Below, in pieces: positions 1 to 5,124 of a stretch of 5,124 bases of DNA. Made by a program: the position numbers and the translations under genes. The notes beneath the pieces were generated by a model. The model made no database searches and had not been told where the DNA came from. It saw only the letters and a program-made list of their open reading frames with translations. The number at the start of each line of letters is the position of its first letter. The first letter of the stretch is position 1. Origin of the DNA: Cytophagaceae bacterium (GTDB lineage Bacteria > Bacteroidota > Bacteroidia > Cytophagales > Spirosomataceae); contig CANHCG010000162.1 in the NCBI GenBank assembly GCA_947459055.1, forward strand, positions 1-5,124, in the 5' to 3' direction.

Positions 1-291
1 ATCAAATCCGGTGGCTATAAATTATCAGCTCTTGAAATCGAAGAAGTGATTCGTCAGCATCCGAATGTGGCGGATTGTGGCGTCGTGGGTTTAGCGGATG
101 ATGAATGGGGGGAAATCGTTGCCGTGGTCTTGGTTTTAACCACTGATCTTGAGCTTAGTCTTTTAAATACTTGGTTACGCGAGCGTTTACCTGGCTACAA
201 AGTGCCCCGAAAATACCTCATCCAAGAGGAGCTACCGCGGAATGCAATGGGGAAAGTCACAAAAAATGATTTGAAGCTGATGTTCAGCTAG
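1..291 (+). CDS. Acyl-CoA synthetase (AMP-forming), C-terminal fragment, malonyl-CoA synthetase-like
   Basis: This is the last 96 codons of an AMP-binding (ANL superfamily) ligase, open at the window's left edge; the Met codon at 46 is internal, because the conserved reading starts at base 1. The family activates a carboxylic acid as an acyl-adenylate and transfers it to coenzyme A in the cytoplasm. Seen in the sequence: the hinge/A8 motif IKSGGYKLSALEIE at fragment residues 1-14, then the small C-terminal domain with WGE at 36-38, and the A10 motif PRNAMGKV at 79-86, whose Lys85 is the conserved catalytic lysine of the adenylation step. The pattern of A8 with SALEIE followed by PRNAMGK resembles MatB/ACSF3 malonyl-CoA synthetases, but the substrate pocket lies in the missing N-terminal part, so another medium-chain or methylmalonyl substrate is possible. 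The C-terminus is intact, ending in TAG. It lies 90 nt upstream of the uronate operon and has no evident functional link to it. Confidence 0.88.
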   Translation: MKSGGYKLSALEIEEVIRQHPNVADCGVVGLADDEWGEIVAVVLVLTTDLELSLLNTWLRERLPGYKVPRKYLIQEELPRNAMGKVTKNDLKLMFS

Positions 292-332
292 TAGAAATTA
301 ATCCCAATTCGCTTTATAGGTTAAATCGATAG

Positions 333-349
333 CATATAGGATCTATATG
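333..349. promoter_or_regulatory. 17-nt palindrome upstream of the uronate operon, possible operator
   Basis: CATATAG and CTATATG form a perfect 7-bp inverted repeat around the 3-nt spacer GAT, ending 32 nt before the GH105 start codon. It is the clearest structure in the 90-nt gap 292-381. The position suits an operator for a dimeric regulator, but no regulator gene is in the window and the arms are AT-rich, so chance is a real alternative. A run of six T follows at 367-372, too far from the arms (17 nt) to make this a normal terminator. I found no TAnnTTTG promoter element in this gap; TAGGTTAA at 317-324 is only a weak partial match with no -33 partner. Confidence 0.3.
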
Positions 350-381
350 GGTTTCAATTTAATTCCTTTTTTCTTGGGACG

Positions 382-1707
382 ATGAAAAAACTAGTATTCT
401 TTTTGTTGCCATTTTCGGCTGTTTTTGGTCAAAAAAATATTACGACCGCCTCCGATGCCACCGCACCATTGCATGCGCTTCAGCCGGATTATCCGACGAG
501 CTATGGAGTTCCTAGCGCAAGCCAAGTTCAAGAAACGCTAGACCGTGTTTTCATTTATTTGGAAAAAGCAACGCCCAGTTCGTTTATTGATAAATCATCC
601 AACATGCCTGCCGGCGAATATTCCGATAAGACAGCATTTGCCAAAGGGGATTTTCGGCCTATTTCTTATGAATGGGGAGTGACCTATTCGGGTATGTTGG
701 CCCTACATGCGCTGACGAAACAAGAAAAATACCGAGACTATGTCTTTCGTCGCTTGGATGCCATTCATGAATTCCTTCCAAAAGCGCGGGTTTTTGAAGC
801 TCAAAATCCGCAAAGTCCACATGTGTTAAAAGGCCTGATTTCGCCAAAGGCATTGGATGACATTGGTGCAATGGCCATGGCGGTCATTAAAGCAAAAGGC
901 GCGGGTTACAAAAAAGATGTTTCCTTTATCACACAGCGTGCCTCTGATTTTATATTAAAAGAGGAGCATCGCTTGCCTGATCGGACCTTGGTTCGAATTC
1001 GTCCATTAAAAAATACTTTATGGTTAGATGATTTGTACATGGCGATTCCGGCCTTGTTGCAATTAGGCAAATCGACCGGAAATCAAGCCTATTTTGATGA
1101 AGCGGTGTTTCAATTTAATTCGTATCGAAAACGGATGTTTAATGCCCAATTAGGCATTTTTATGCATGGTTATTTGGAAGGGGCGGAGGCTCATCCGGAA
1201 TTTCATTGGGCACGGGCGAATGGCTGGGCTTTATTGACTACGGCGGAGATGTTGGAATACCTTCCGGCGAATCATCCGGGACGTAGGGAGGTGTTGGCGC
1301 AATTGAAAAATCATCTCAGGGGCTTAATGTCCTATCAGGATGGAACGGGTTTTTGGCATCAATTAGTGGATAAAAATGACTCCTATCTGGAGACCTCGGC
1401 CACGGCGATTTATACCTATGTGATGGCTAAATCAATCAATATGGGTTGGTTAGATGCACGAATTTATGGACCGGCGGCTTTATTAGGCTGGAATGCGGTG
1501 GCTTCCAAAGTGAATGCGGCTGGTCAGGTAGAAGGCACTTGTGTAGGTACGGGTTTGGCTTGGGACCCGGCATTTTATTATTTTCGGCCTATTTCGCCTT
1601 TTGCGGCGCATGGTTATGGCCCGGTGTTGTTGGCAGGTTCGGCGGTGATGCAATTGGTTTCTGAGAGGGGTTTTAAAATCAATGATTCGGCCGTTCATTT
1701 GAATTAA
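382..1707 (+). CDS. Secreted GH105 unsaturated rhamnogalacturonyl/uronyl hydrolase
   Basis: The predicted enzyme (441 aa) removes the terminal 4,5-unsaturated uronic acid left on oligosaccharides by polysaccharide lyases, by hydrating the C4-C5 double bond (YteR/YesR type, EC 3.2.1.172 if the substrate is unsaturated GalA-rhamnose). Residues 1-16 form a signal peptide (MKK, hydrophobic FFLLP core, V-x-G then Gln17), so it acts in the periplasm or outside the cell. The (alpha/alpha)6-barrel runs from about 45 to 430. Motifs: EWG at 97-99; LDDIGAMA at 158-165; WLDD at 214-217; HGY at 262-264; WARANGW at 276-282; YLETSATAIY at 335-344; EGTCVGTG at 384-391; HGYGPVLLAGS at 410-420. By spacing, W214, D216, H262, R278 and W282 correspond to YteR W141, catalytic D143, H189, R213 and W217, so the protein looks active. 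It is longer than YteR (about 373 aa), mostly through the signal peptide and N-terminal segment. The start at ATG 382 is fixed by the signal peptide; the leader has no strong Shine-Dalgarno sequence. Family is sure; exact substrate (rhamnogalacturonan, ulvan or other) is not. Confidence 0.92.
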   Translation: MKKLVFFLLPFSAVFGQKNITTASDATAPLHALQPDYPTSYGVPSASQVQETLDRVFIYLEKATPSSFIDKSSNMPAGEYSDKTAFAKGDFRPISYEWGVTYSGMLALHALTKQEKYRDYVFRRLDAIHEFLPKARVFEAQNPQSPHVLKGLISPKALDDIGAMAMAVIKAKGAGYKKDVSFITQRASDFILKEEHRLPDRTLVRIRPLKNTLWLDDLYMAIPALLQLGKSTGNQAYFDEAVFQFNSYRKRMFNAQLGIFMHGYLEGAEAHPEFHWARANGWALLTTAEMLEYLPANHPGRREVLAQLKNHLRGLMSYQDGTGFWHQLVDKNDSYLETSATAIYTYVMAKSINMGWLDARIYGPAALLGWNAVASKVNAAGQVEGTCVGTGLAWDPAFYYFRPISPFAAHGYGPVLLAGSAVMQLVSERGFKINDSAVHLN

Positions 1708-1742
1708 TTTTTTTGGTACCAACTTTTTGAATAAATTTAGGG

Positions 1743-2507
1743 ATGCAACAAACATTTGATTTAACAGGGAAGATTGCTTTAGTGACGGGATGCAAAAAGG
1801 GGATTGGGATGGCGATGGCGATTGGATTGGCAGAGGCGGGAGCGGATATCATAGGTGTTTCAGCGAGTTTGGAGTTGGAAAATTCAGCAGTACAAAAAGC
1901 TGTGGAGGCTTGCGGAAGGCAATTTAAAGCCTATCAGGCTGATTTCTCGGATCGGGAATCATTATACGATTTCATCAAACAATTGTTACTCGATTTTCCT
2001 CGCATTGATGTTTTGGTCAATAATGCTGGAACAATATTGCGGGATCCTGCGGCAGAACATTCGGATGAATATTGGGATGAAGTTATGGAGGTGAATTTGA
2101 GTTCGCAATTTATTTTGAGTAGAGAAATAGGCCGTCGAATGTTAGTCGAAGGCAGAGGCAAAATCATTTTCACGGCTTCATTATTAAGTTTTCAAGGCGG
2201 AATTAACGTGCCTGGATATGCGGCGAGTAAGGGGGGTATTGCGCGTTTAACGATGGCCTTAGCGAATGAGTGGGCGAGTAAGGGGATTAATGTAAATGCG
2301 ATTGCACCTGGTTATATTTCAACGGACAATACGGCGGCTTTGCGCGAGGATAAGGATCGAAGTGCGTCGATCTTAGGTCGGATACCGGCGGGCCGATGGG
2401 GTGAGCCGAATGATTTTAAGGGGCCAGTGGTCTTTTTGGCATCAGAGGCTTCAAACTACGTACATGGAACGATATTGACCGTAGATGGTGGCTGGATGGG
2501 CCGATAA
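1743..2507 (+). CDS. kduD: KduD-like 2-dehydro-3-deoxy-D-gluconate 5-dehydrogenase (SDR family)
   Basis: This 254-aa classical short-chain dehydrogenase most likely interconverts 3-deoxy-D-glycero-2,5-hexodiulosonate and 2-keto-3-deoxygluconate with NAD(H) in the cytoplasm (EC 1.1.1.127), the step after KduI in unsaturated uronate breakdown. Seen: cofactor loop TGCKKGIG at 15-22, NNAG at 93-96, catalytic tetrad N118, S146, Y159 and K163, and the C-terminal VDGGW at 247-251. KduD-specific blocks match the E. coli enzyme (253 aa) closely: SLLSFQGGINVPGYAASKGG around 146-165, NVNAIAPGYISTDNT at 183-197, RIPAGRWGEPND at 213-224 and VFLASEASNYVHG at 230-242. It has no signal peptide, unlike both neighbours. 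It starts 35 nt after the GH105 stop; ATG 1743 gives the normal KduD N-terminus. It fits between two hydrolases that make its substrate precursor, but no kduI is nearby. The main alternative is a reductase acting directly on 4-deoxy-L-threo-5-hexosulose uronate, or another SDR of sugar metabolism; the KduD blocks make this less likely. Confidence 0.85.
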   Translation: MQQTFDLTGKIALVTGCKKGIGMAMAIGLAEAGADIIGVSASLELENSAVQKAVEACGRQFKAYQADFSDRESLYDFIKQLLLDFPRIDVLVNNAGTILRDPAAEHSDEYWDEVMEVNLSSQFILSREIGRRMLVEGRGKIIFTASLLSFQGGINVPGYAASKGGIARLTMALANEWASKGINVNAIAPGYISTDNTAALREDKDRSASILGRIPAGRWGEPNDFKGPVVFLASEASNYVHGTILTVDGGWMGR

Positions 2508-2532
2508 TAATTAAAATAAAACCTATAAAACG

Positions 2533-3696
2533 ATGAAAAAAATGATGATTATGTTGTCCTTGATTAGTTTCGGGACAATGGCACAAAAAATTGATGTGAA
2601 CAAGCAGTTTGCGTTGGCGGGCCAACAATACCTGCGGATGTTAGCCGATCACCCTGATACTTCCAAAACCATACATTCAGCTAAACCTGACGGCACCTAC
2701 CGCGATTTGCCATCAAGTTGGTGGTGTTCAGGATTTTTCCCGGGGAGCCTTTGGTATTTATATGAGAAAACGAAGGATGTGAAGTGGGAAAAGTCGGCCC
2801 GTTTATGGACAGCGGCGGTGGAAAAGGAGCAGTACAACAAAGGGACGCATGATTTGGGTTTTATGATGTTTGATTCTTTTGGAAATGAATTGCGATTGAC
2901 GAAGGATCCTCATGCAAAGAAGGTGTTGATTCAGTCGGCGAAATCGTTAGCTACTCGCTTTGATCCTAAGGTCGGTTTAATCAAATCTTGGAATAGTTTC
3001 AAAGGAGGTTTCAAATATCCGGTGATTATTGATAATATGATGAATTTGGAGTTGTTGTTCTGGGCTTCCCGTGAGACAGGCGATCAGACTTTTCATGACA
3101 TTGCAATTATTCATGCGGATAATACAATCAAAAACCATTTCCGTTCGGATTATTCGTCTTATCATGTGATTTGTTACGATGAAAATGGGAAGGTATTAGT
3201 GAAAAAGCAGCATCAAGGTTATCAAGATGAGTCGACTTGGTCGCGCGGGCATGCTTGGGCGATTTATGGTTATGTGACGATGTATCGGGAGACGAAGGAT
3301 AAGAAGTATTTGGATTTTGCTCAAAAGATCACTGATTTTTACTTGAATCACCCGAATTTGCCTGCGGATAAAATTCCGTATTGGGATTTCAGTGCGCCGA
3401 ATATTCCGAATGAGGAGCGCGATGCGTCGGCGGGTGCGATTACGGCATCAGCCTTATTGGAATTGAGTACCTATTCGGGTGCGAAGGGTAAGCGTTATTA
3501 TGCGGATGCGGTGAAGATGTTAGAATCCTTGTCGAGTCCCGCTTATCGTGCGGCCTTGGGAGAAAATAACAATTTCTTGATAAAACACTGCGTAGGCGCG
3601 AAGGGCTTGAATTCGGAAATCGATGTGCCATTAGTTTATGCGGATTATTACTATTTGGAGGGCTTGTTGAGATACCAACGCCACAATAAAAAATAA
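2533..3696 (+). CDS. Secreted GH88 unsaturated glucuronyl hydrolase
   Basis: The predicted 387-aa enzyme hydrolyses the terminal unsaturated glucuronate from lyase-generated disaccharides or oligosaccharides (UGL type, EC 3.2.1.180-like). The signal peptide covers residues 1-17, with T15-x-A17 before Gln18, placing it outside the cytoplasm. Along the (alpha/alpha)6-barrel: SSWWCSGFFPGSLWYLYE at 61-78, THDLGFM at 105-111, IIDNMMNLELL at 165-175, YHV at 210-212, QGYQDESTWSRGHAW at 228-242, PYWDF at 282-286 and RDASAGAI at 296-303. By motif and spacing, D107 and D167 match the catalytic pair D88 and D149 of Bacillus UGL, and H211, Q228, R238 and W242 match its H193, Q211, R221 and W225. H240 stands where I recall most relatives having Gln (RGQAW). 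The start is set by the signal peptide; the bases ACGATGAAAAAA around it are identical to those at the GH105 start, and the A-rich leader has no Shine-Dalgarno sequence. It is the last gene of the operon, 25 nt after kduD. Target could be glycosaminoglycan, ulvan, xanthan/gellan or pectic fragments; the sequence alone does not decide. Confidence 0.93.
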   Translation: MKKMMIMLSLISFGTMAQKIDVNKQFALAGQQYLRMLADHPDTSKTIHSAKPDGTYRDLPSSWWCSGFFPGSLWYLYEKTKDVKWEKSARLWTAAVEKEQYNKGTHDLGFMMFDSFGNELRLTKDPHAKKVLIQSAKSLATRFDPKVGLIKSWNSFKGGFKYPVIIDNMMNLELLFWASRETGDQTFHDIAIIHADNTIKNHFRSDYSSYHVICYDENGKVLVKKQHQGYQDESTWSRGHAWAIYGYVTMYRETKDKKYLDFAQKITDFYLNHPNLPADKIPYWDFSAPNIPNEERDASAGAITASALLELSTYSGAKGKRYYADAVKMLESLSSPAYRAALGENNNFLIKHCVGAKGLNSEIDVPLVYADYYYLEGLLRYQRHNKK

Positions 3697-3704
3697 TTCC
3701 CCCC

Positions 3705-3745
3705 GTTTAGCTTCGGCAATCCTTCCCGGTTTGCCGAAGCTAAGC
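3705..3745 (+). terminator. Strong hairpin after the GH88 gene, probable terminator
   Basis: TTAGCTTCGGCAA (3707-3719) and TTGCCGAAGCTAA (3731-3743) are perfect 13-bp complements around an 11-nt loop; a G-U and a G-C pair extend the stem to 15 bp (3705-3745). It begins 9 nt after the GH88 stop codon and separates the operon from purH. The forward side has only AAATTT after the stem rather than a full T run, so it may terminate imperfectly or mainly stabilise the mRNA 3' end. On the opposite strand the T-rich stretch 3684-3698 follows the stem, so it might also stop antisense transcripts. Confidence 0.65.
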
Positions 3746-3761
3746 AAATTTCGTACCTTTG
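3730..3761 (+). promoter_or_regulatory. Bacteroidota-type promoter for purH
   Basis: TTTG at 3730-3733 and TACCTTTG at 3754-3761 are separated by 20 nt. This fits the Bacteroidota sigma-A consensus of a TTTG-type -33 element and a TAnnTTTG -7 element with about 19-21 nt between them. Transcription would start near 3766-3769, giving a leader of roughly 16-19 nt before the purH ATG. The -33 element lies at the loop/right-arm edge of the preceding hairpin, so terminator and promoter share bases. The match was made by eye; the start site is inferred. Confidence 0.65.
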
Positions 3762-3784
3762 GGGCTTAAATTTCATTCAAGCCC
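3762..3784 (+). repeat. Short inverted repeat abutting the purH start codon
   Basis: GGGCTT (3762-3767) and AAGCCC (3779-3784) are perfect 6-bp complements with an 11-nt spacer; the right arm touches the ATG. If transcription starts near 3766-3769, most of the left arm is not in the mRNA, which would make it a DNA site or a coincidence rather than an RNA hairpin. Repeats this short occur by chance. Confidence 0.25.
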
Positions 3785-5124
3785 ATGTCAGTAAAAAAAA
3801 TCCAATCTGCCCTTATTTCAGTTTATTATAAAGATGGTTTAGCGCCGATCATTCAACAATTACATCAAGCCGGAGTGACCCTTTATTCCACCGGTGGAAC
3901 CCAAACATTTATCGAAGAATTAGGCATCCCGGTGATCCGGGTGGAGGATTTGACAGGCTATCCTTCTATTTTTGGCGGTCGGGTAAAAACCTTGCATCCC
4001 AAGGTATTTGGCGGTATTTTATATCGTCGGGATTTGCCAGAAGATGTAGCAGTGGCGAAACAATATGAAATTCCCGCGCTCGATTTAGTGATGGTGGATT
4101 TGTATCCCTTTGAAGAAACAGTGGCTTCTGGGGCCTCTGACGAAGATATTATTGAGAAAATCGATATCGGTGGCATTTCATTAATCCGGGGAGCTGCTAA
4201 AAATTTCCAAGATGTGTTAATCGTTGCTTCTCGGGATCAATACCAAGAAGTGATGGATATTTTTACTCAAAATGGCGCTGGTACGACCTTGGAACAACGT
4301 CGTTCATTTGCCCAAAAGGCATTCCAAGTTTCCTCCCATTATGATGGTGCCATTCAGCGCTATTTCGCAGGAGAAGCGGCAGATTTGACGCAATTCAAAA
4401 GCTTGCCGGAACACGGTTTACGCTATGGCGAAAATCCGCATCAAAAAGGAACTTTTTACGGCGATTTGAATGCGCTGTTTGATAAATTGCATGGAAAGGA
4501 ATTGTCTTACAATAACTTAGTTGATGTCGACGCCTGCCTGTCTTTATTAGACGAATTCGAAGAAACTGCTTTCGTGATTATTAAACACATGAATGCATGC
4601 GGTGTGGCGACGGGCCAAAGTGTCAAAGAAGCCTACGATAAAGCGCTTTCTTGTGATCCTATTTCAGCTTTTGGTGGCGTGTTAGCGACCAATGGGTTCG
4701 TTGATAAAGCCGCCGCAGAATCGATAAACCCCTTGTTTTGTGAAATCTTAATTGCACCATCATTTACCGAGGAGGCCTTGGAGATTTTAAAAACTAAGAA
4801 AAATCGAATTTTATTGAAACGGAATGTCCAAGAGTTTCCGAAGGTGATGTTTAAAACCTTGTTGAACGGCGTATTGGAACAAGATAAAGATTTGGTGATG
4901 GAAGGCGTGGCTGATTTCAAAACGGTAACGAAGCGCGTACCGACAGACGAGCAAAAGCGTGCCCTCGCCTTTGCCCTTAAAATTTGTAAGCATACAAAAT
5001 CCAATACGATTATTTTGGCTAATGACGGTCAATTATTAGCTTCCGGCGTGGGGCAAACTTCCCGCGTAGATGCCTTGAAACAAGCGATTGATAAAGCGAA
5101 AGAATTTGGCTTTGATTTGCAAGG
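3785..5124 (+). CDS. purH: Bifunctional AICAR formyltransferase/IMP cyclohydrolase, 3' end cut by window
   Basis: PurH carries out the last two steps of de novo purine synthesis in the cytoplasm: formylation of AICAR by 10-formyl-tetrahydrofolate, then ring closure to IMP (EC 2.1.2.3 and 3.5.4.10). The frame is open from ATG 3785 for 446 full codons to the window edge; bacterial PurH is usually about 505-530 aa, so about 60 residues are missing. The N-terminal MGS-like cyclohydrolase domain (about 1-195) shows STGGT at 35-39, GGRVKTLHPKVFGG at 64-77 with the active-site Lys68, DLYPF at 105-109 and IRGAAKN at 134-140. The formyltransferase domain (about 205 onward) shows LRYGENPHQ at 212-220, the catalytic KH pair at 267-268 within KHMNACG, DPISAFGG at 291-298 and GQTSRVDALKQA at 423-434. 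The second half of the formyltransferase site (the SDAFFPF block) lies beyond the window. It has its own promoter and short leader, separated from the uronate operon by a hairpin, so it is probably transcribed independently. Met269 replaces the more usual Thr/Ala/Val after KH. Confidence 0.97.
   Translation, partial: MSVKKIQSALISVYYKDGLAPIIQQLHQAGVTLYSTGGTQTFIEELGIPVIRVEDLTGYPSIFGGRVKTLHPKVFGGILYRRDLPEDVAVAKQYEIPALDLVMVDLYPFEETVASGASDEDIIEKIDIGGISLIRGAAKNFQDVLIVASRDQYQEVMDIFTQNGAGTTLEQRRSFAQKAFQVSSHYDGAIQRYFAGEAADLTQFKSLPEHGLRYGENPHQKGTFYGDLNALFDKLHGKELSYNNLVDVDACLSLLDEFEETAFVIIKHMNACGVATGQSVKEAYDKALSCDPISAFGGVLATNGFVDKAAAESINPLFCEILIAPSFTEEALEILKTKKNRILLKRNVQEFPKVMFKTLLNGVLEQDKDLVMEGVADFKTVTKRVPTDEQKRALAFALKICKHTKSNTIILANDGQLLASGVGQTSRVDALKQAIDKAKEFGFDLQ

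Larger units (their letters stand above)
382..3696 (+). other. Probable three-gene operon for unsaturated uronate release and reduction
   Basis: GH105 hydrolase, KduD-like dehydrogenase and GH88 hydrolase run in the same direction with gaps of 35 and 25 nt, no internal hairpin terminator and no internal TAnnTTTG element that I could find. Function supports co-transcription: both hydrolases release 4,5-unsaturated uronate residues from lyase products, and KduD works on the sugar derived from them. The unit is closed downstream by the hairpin at 3705-3745. Where its transcription starts is unclear, since no convincing promoter is visible in 292-381; readthrough from the acyl-CoA synthetase gene is possible. 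Confidence 0.7.

Noticed and set aside
46..291. ATG at 46 as the true start of an 81-aa protein.
   Set aside because: The conserved A8 motif of the acyl-CoA synthetase is encoded from base 1 in the same frame, so the Met is internal to a gene cut by the window.
333..372. The CATATAG/CTATATG hairpin plus T6 (367-372) as a terminator of the acyl-CoA synthetase gene.
   Set aside because: The stem is weak and AT-rich with a 3-nt loop, and the T run is 17 nt away, so it does not match an intrinsic terminator.
650..1595. An identical 16-nt stretch, ATTTTCGGCCTATTTC, at 650-665 and 1580-1595 in the GH105 gene, both encoding FRPIS.
   Set aside because: The copies are in different parts of the fold, the flanks differ, and there is no larger duplication. 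It is most likely coincidence.
1708..1722. Seven T followed by the palindrome TTGGTACCAA between GH105 and kduD, considered as a terminator or operator.
   Set aside because: The palindrome has no loop and cannot form a usable hairpin, the T run lies before it, and the genes look co-transcribed.
1483..1755. A 90-codon - strand frame crossing the GH105/kduD junction, plus small frames at 659-871, 1446-1664, 1855-2094, 1934-2173, 2416-2628, 2977-3165, 3440-3631 and 3958-4176.
   Set aside because: All overlap well-supported genes in other frames, and their translations lack family motifs.
382..3696. The uronate genes as a horizontally acquired island or part of a mobile element.
   Set aside because: No transposase, integrase, tRNA or flanking repeat is visible, and base composition by eye is not clearly different from that of purH.
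4633..5004. A 123-codon open frame on the - strand, and a second one at 4811-5032, opposite purH.
   Set aside because: Both lie inside the strongly conserved purH coding frame, and their translations show no recognisable domain. They are antisense shadows.

Overview
The window looks like chromosomal DNA from a Bacteroidota bacterium, most likely a Cytophagales-type relative; the rank is inferred, no marker gene fixes it. The grounds are a Bacteroidota-type promoter (TTTG, 20 nt, TACCTTTG) before purH, A/T-rich leaders without convincing Shine-Dalgarno sequences, short signal peptides followed directly by Gln, and hydrolase sequences that read like Bacteroidota carbohydrate-utilisation proteins. 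All genes are on the + strand and all four junctions are short.

Layout: (1) 1-291, the C-terminal end of an acyl-CoA synthetase, MatB/ACSF3 (malonyl-CoA synthetase)-like, cut by the window start. (2) 292-381, a 90-nt AT-rich gap with one 17-nt palindrome and no clear promoter. (3) 382-3696, three closely spaced genes: a secreted GH105 unsaturated rhamnogalacturonyl/uronyl hydrolase, a cytoplasmic KduD-type short-chain dehydrogenase, and a secreted GH88 unsaturated glucuronyl hydrolase. Gaps of 35 and 25 nt suggest one operon. (4) 3697-3784, a strong 13-bp perfect hairpin (probable terminator) whose right arm carries the -33 element of the next promoter. (5) 3785-5124, purH, the bifunctional last enzyme of de novo IMP synthesis, cut by the window end about 60 residues short of the usual length.

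How the genes fit together: polysaccharide lyases acting on pectin, rhamnogalacturonan, ulvan or glycosaminoglycans leave oligosaccharides ending in a 4,5-unsaturated uronate. GH105 and GH88 enzymes remove that residue by hydration of the vinyl ether. The freed sugar opens to 4-deoxy-L-threo-5-hexosulose uronate; KduI normally isomerises it, and KduD reduces the product to 2-keto-3-deoxygluconate. The operon supplies the hydrolases and the reductase. No lyase, KduI, transporter, SusC/SusD pair or regulator is visible, so those steps must be encoded elsewhere. The flanking acyl-CoA synthetase and purH are probably unrelated neighbours. I see no mobile element, CRISPR array, RNA gene or clearly novel system; the protein families are all recognisable, and the interest lies in the operon composition and the compact terminator/promoter junction.
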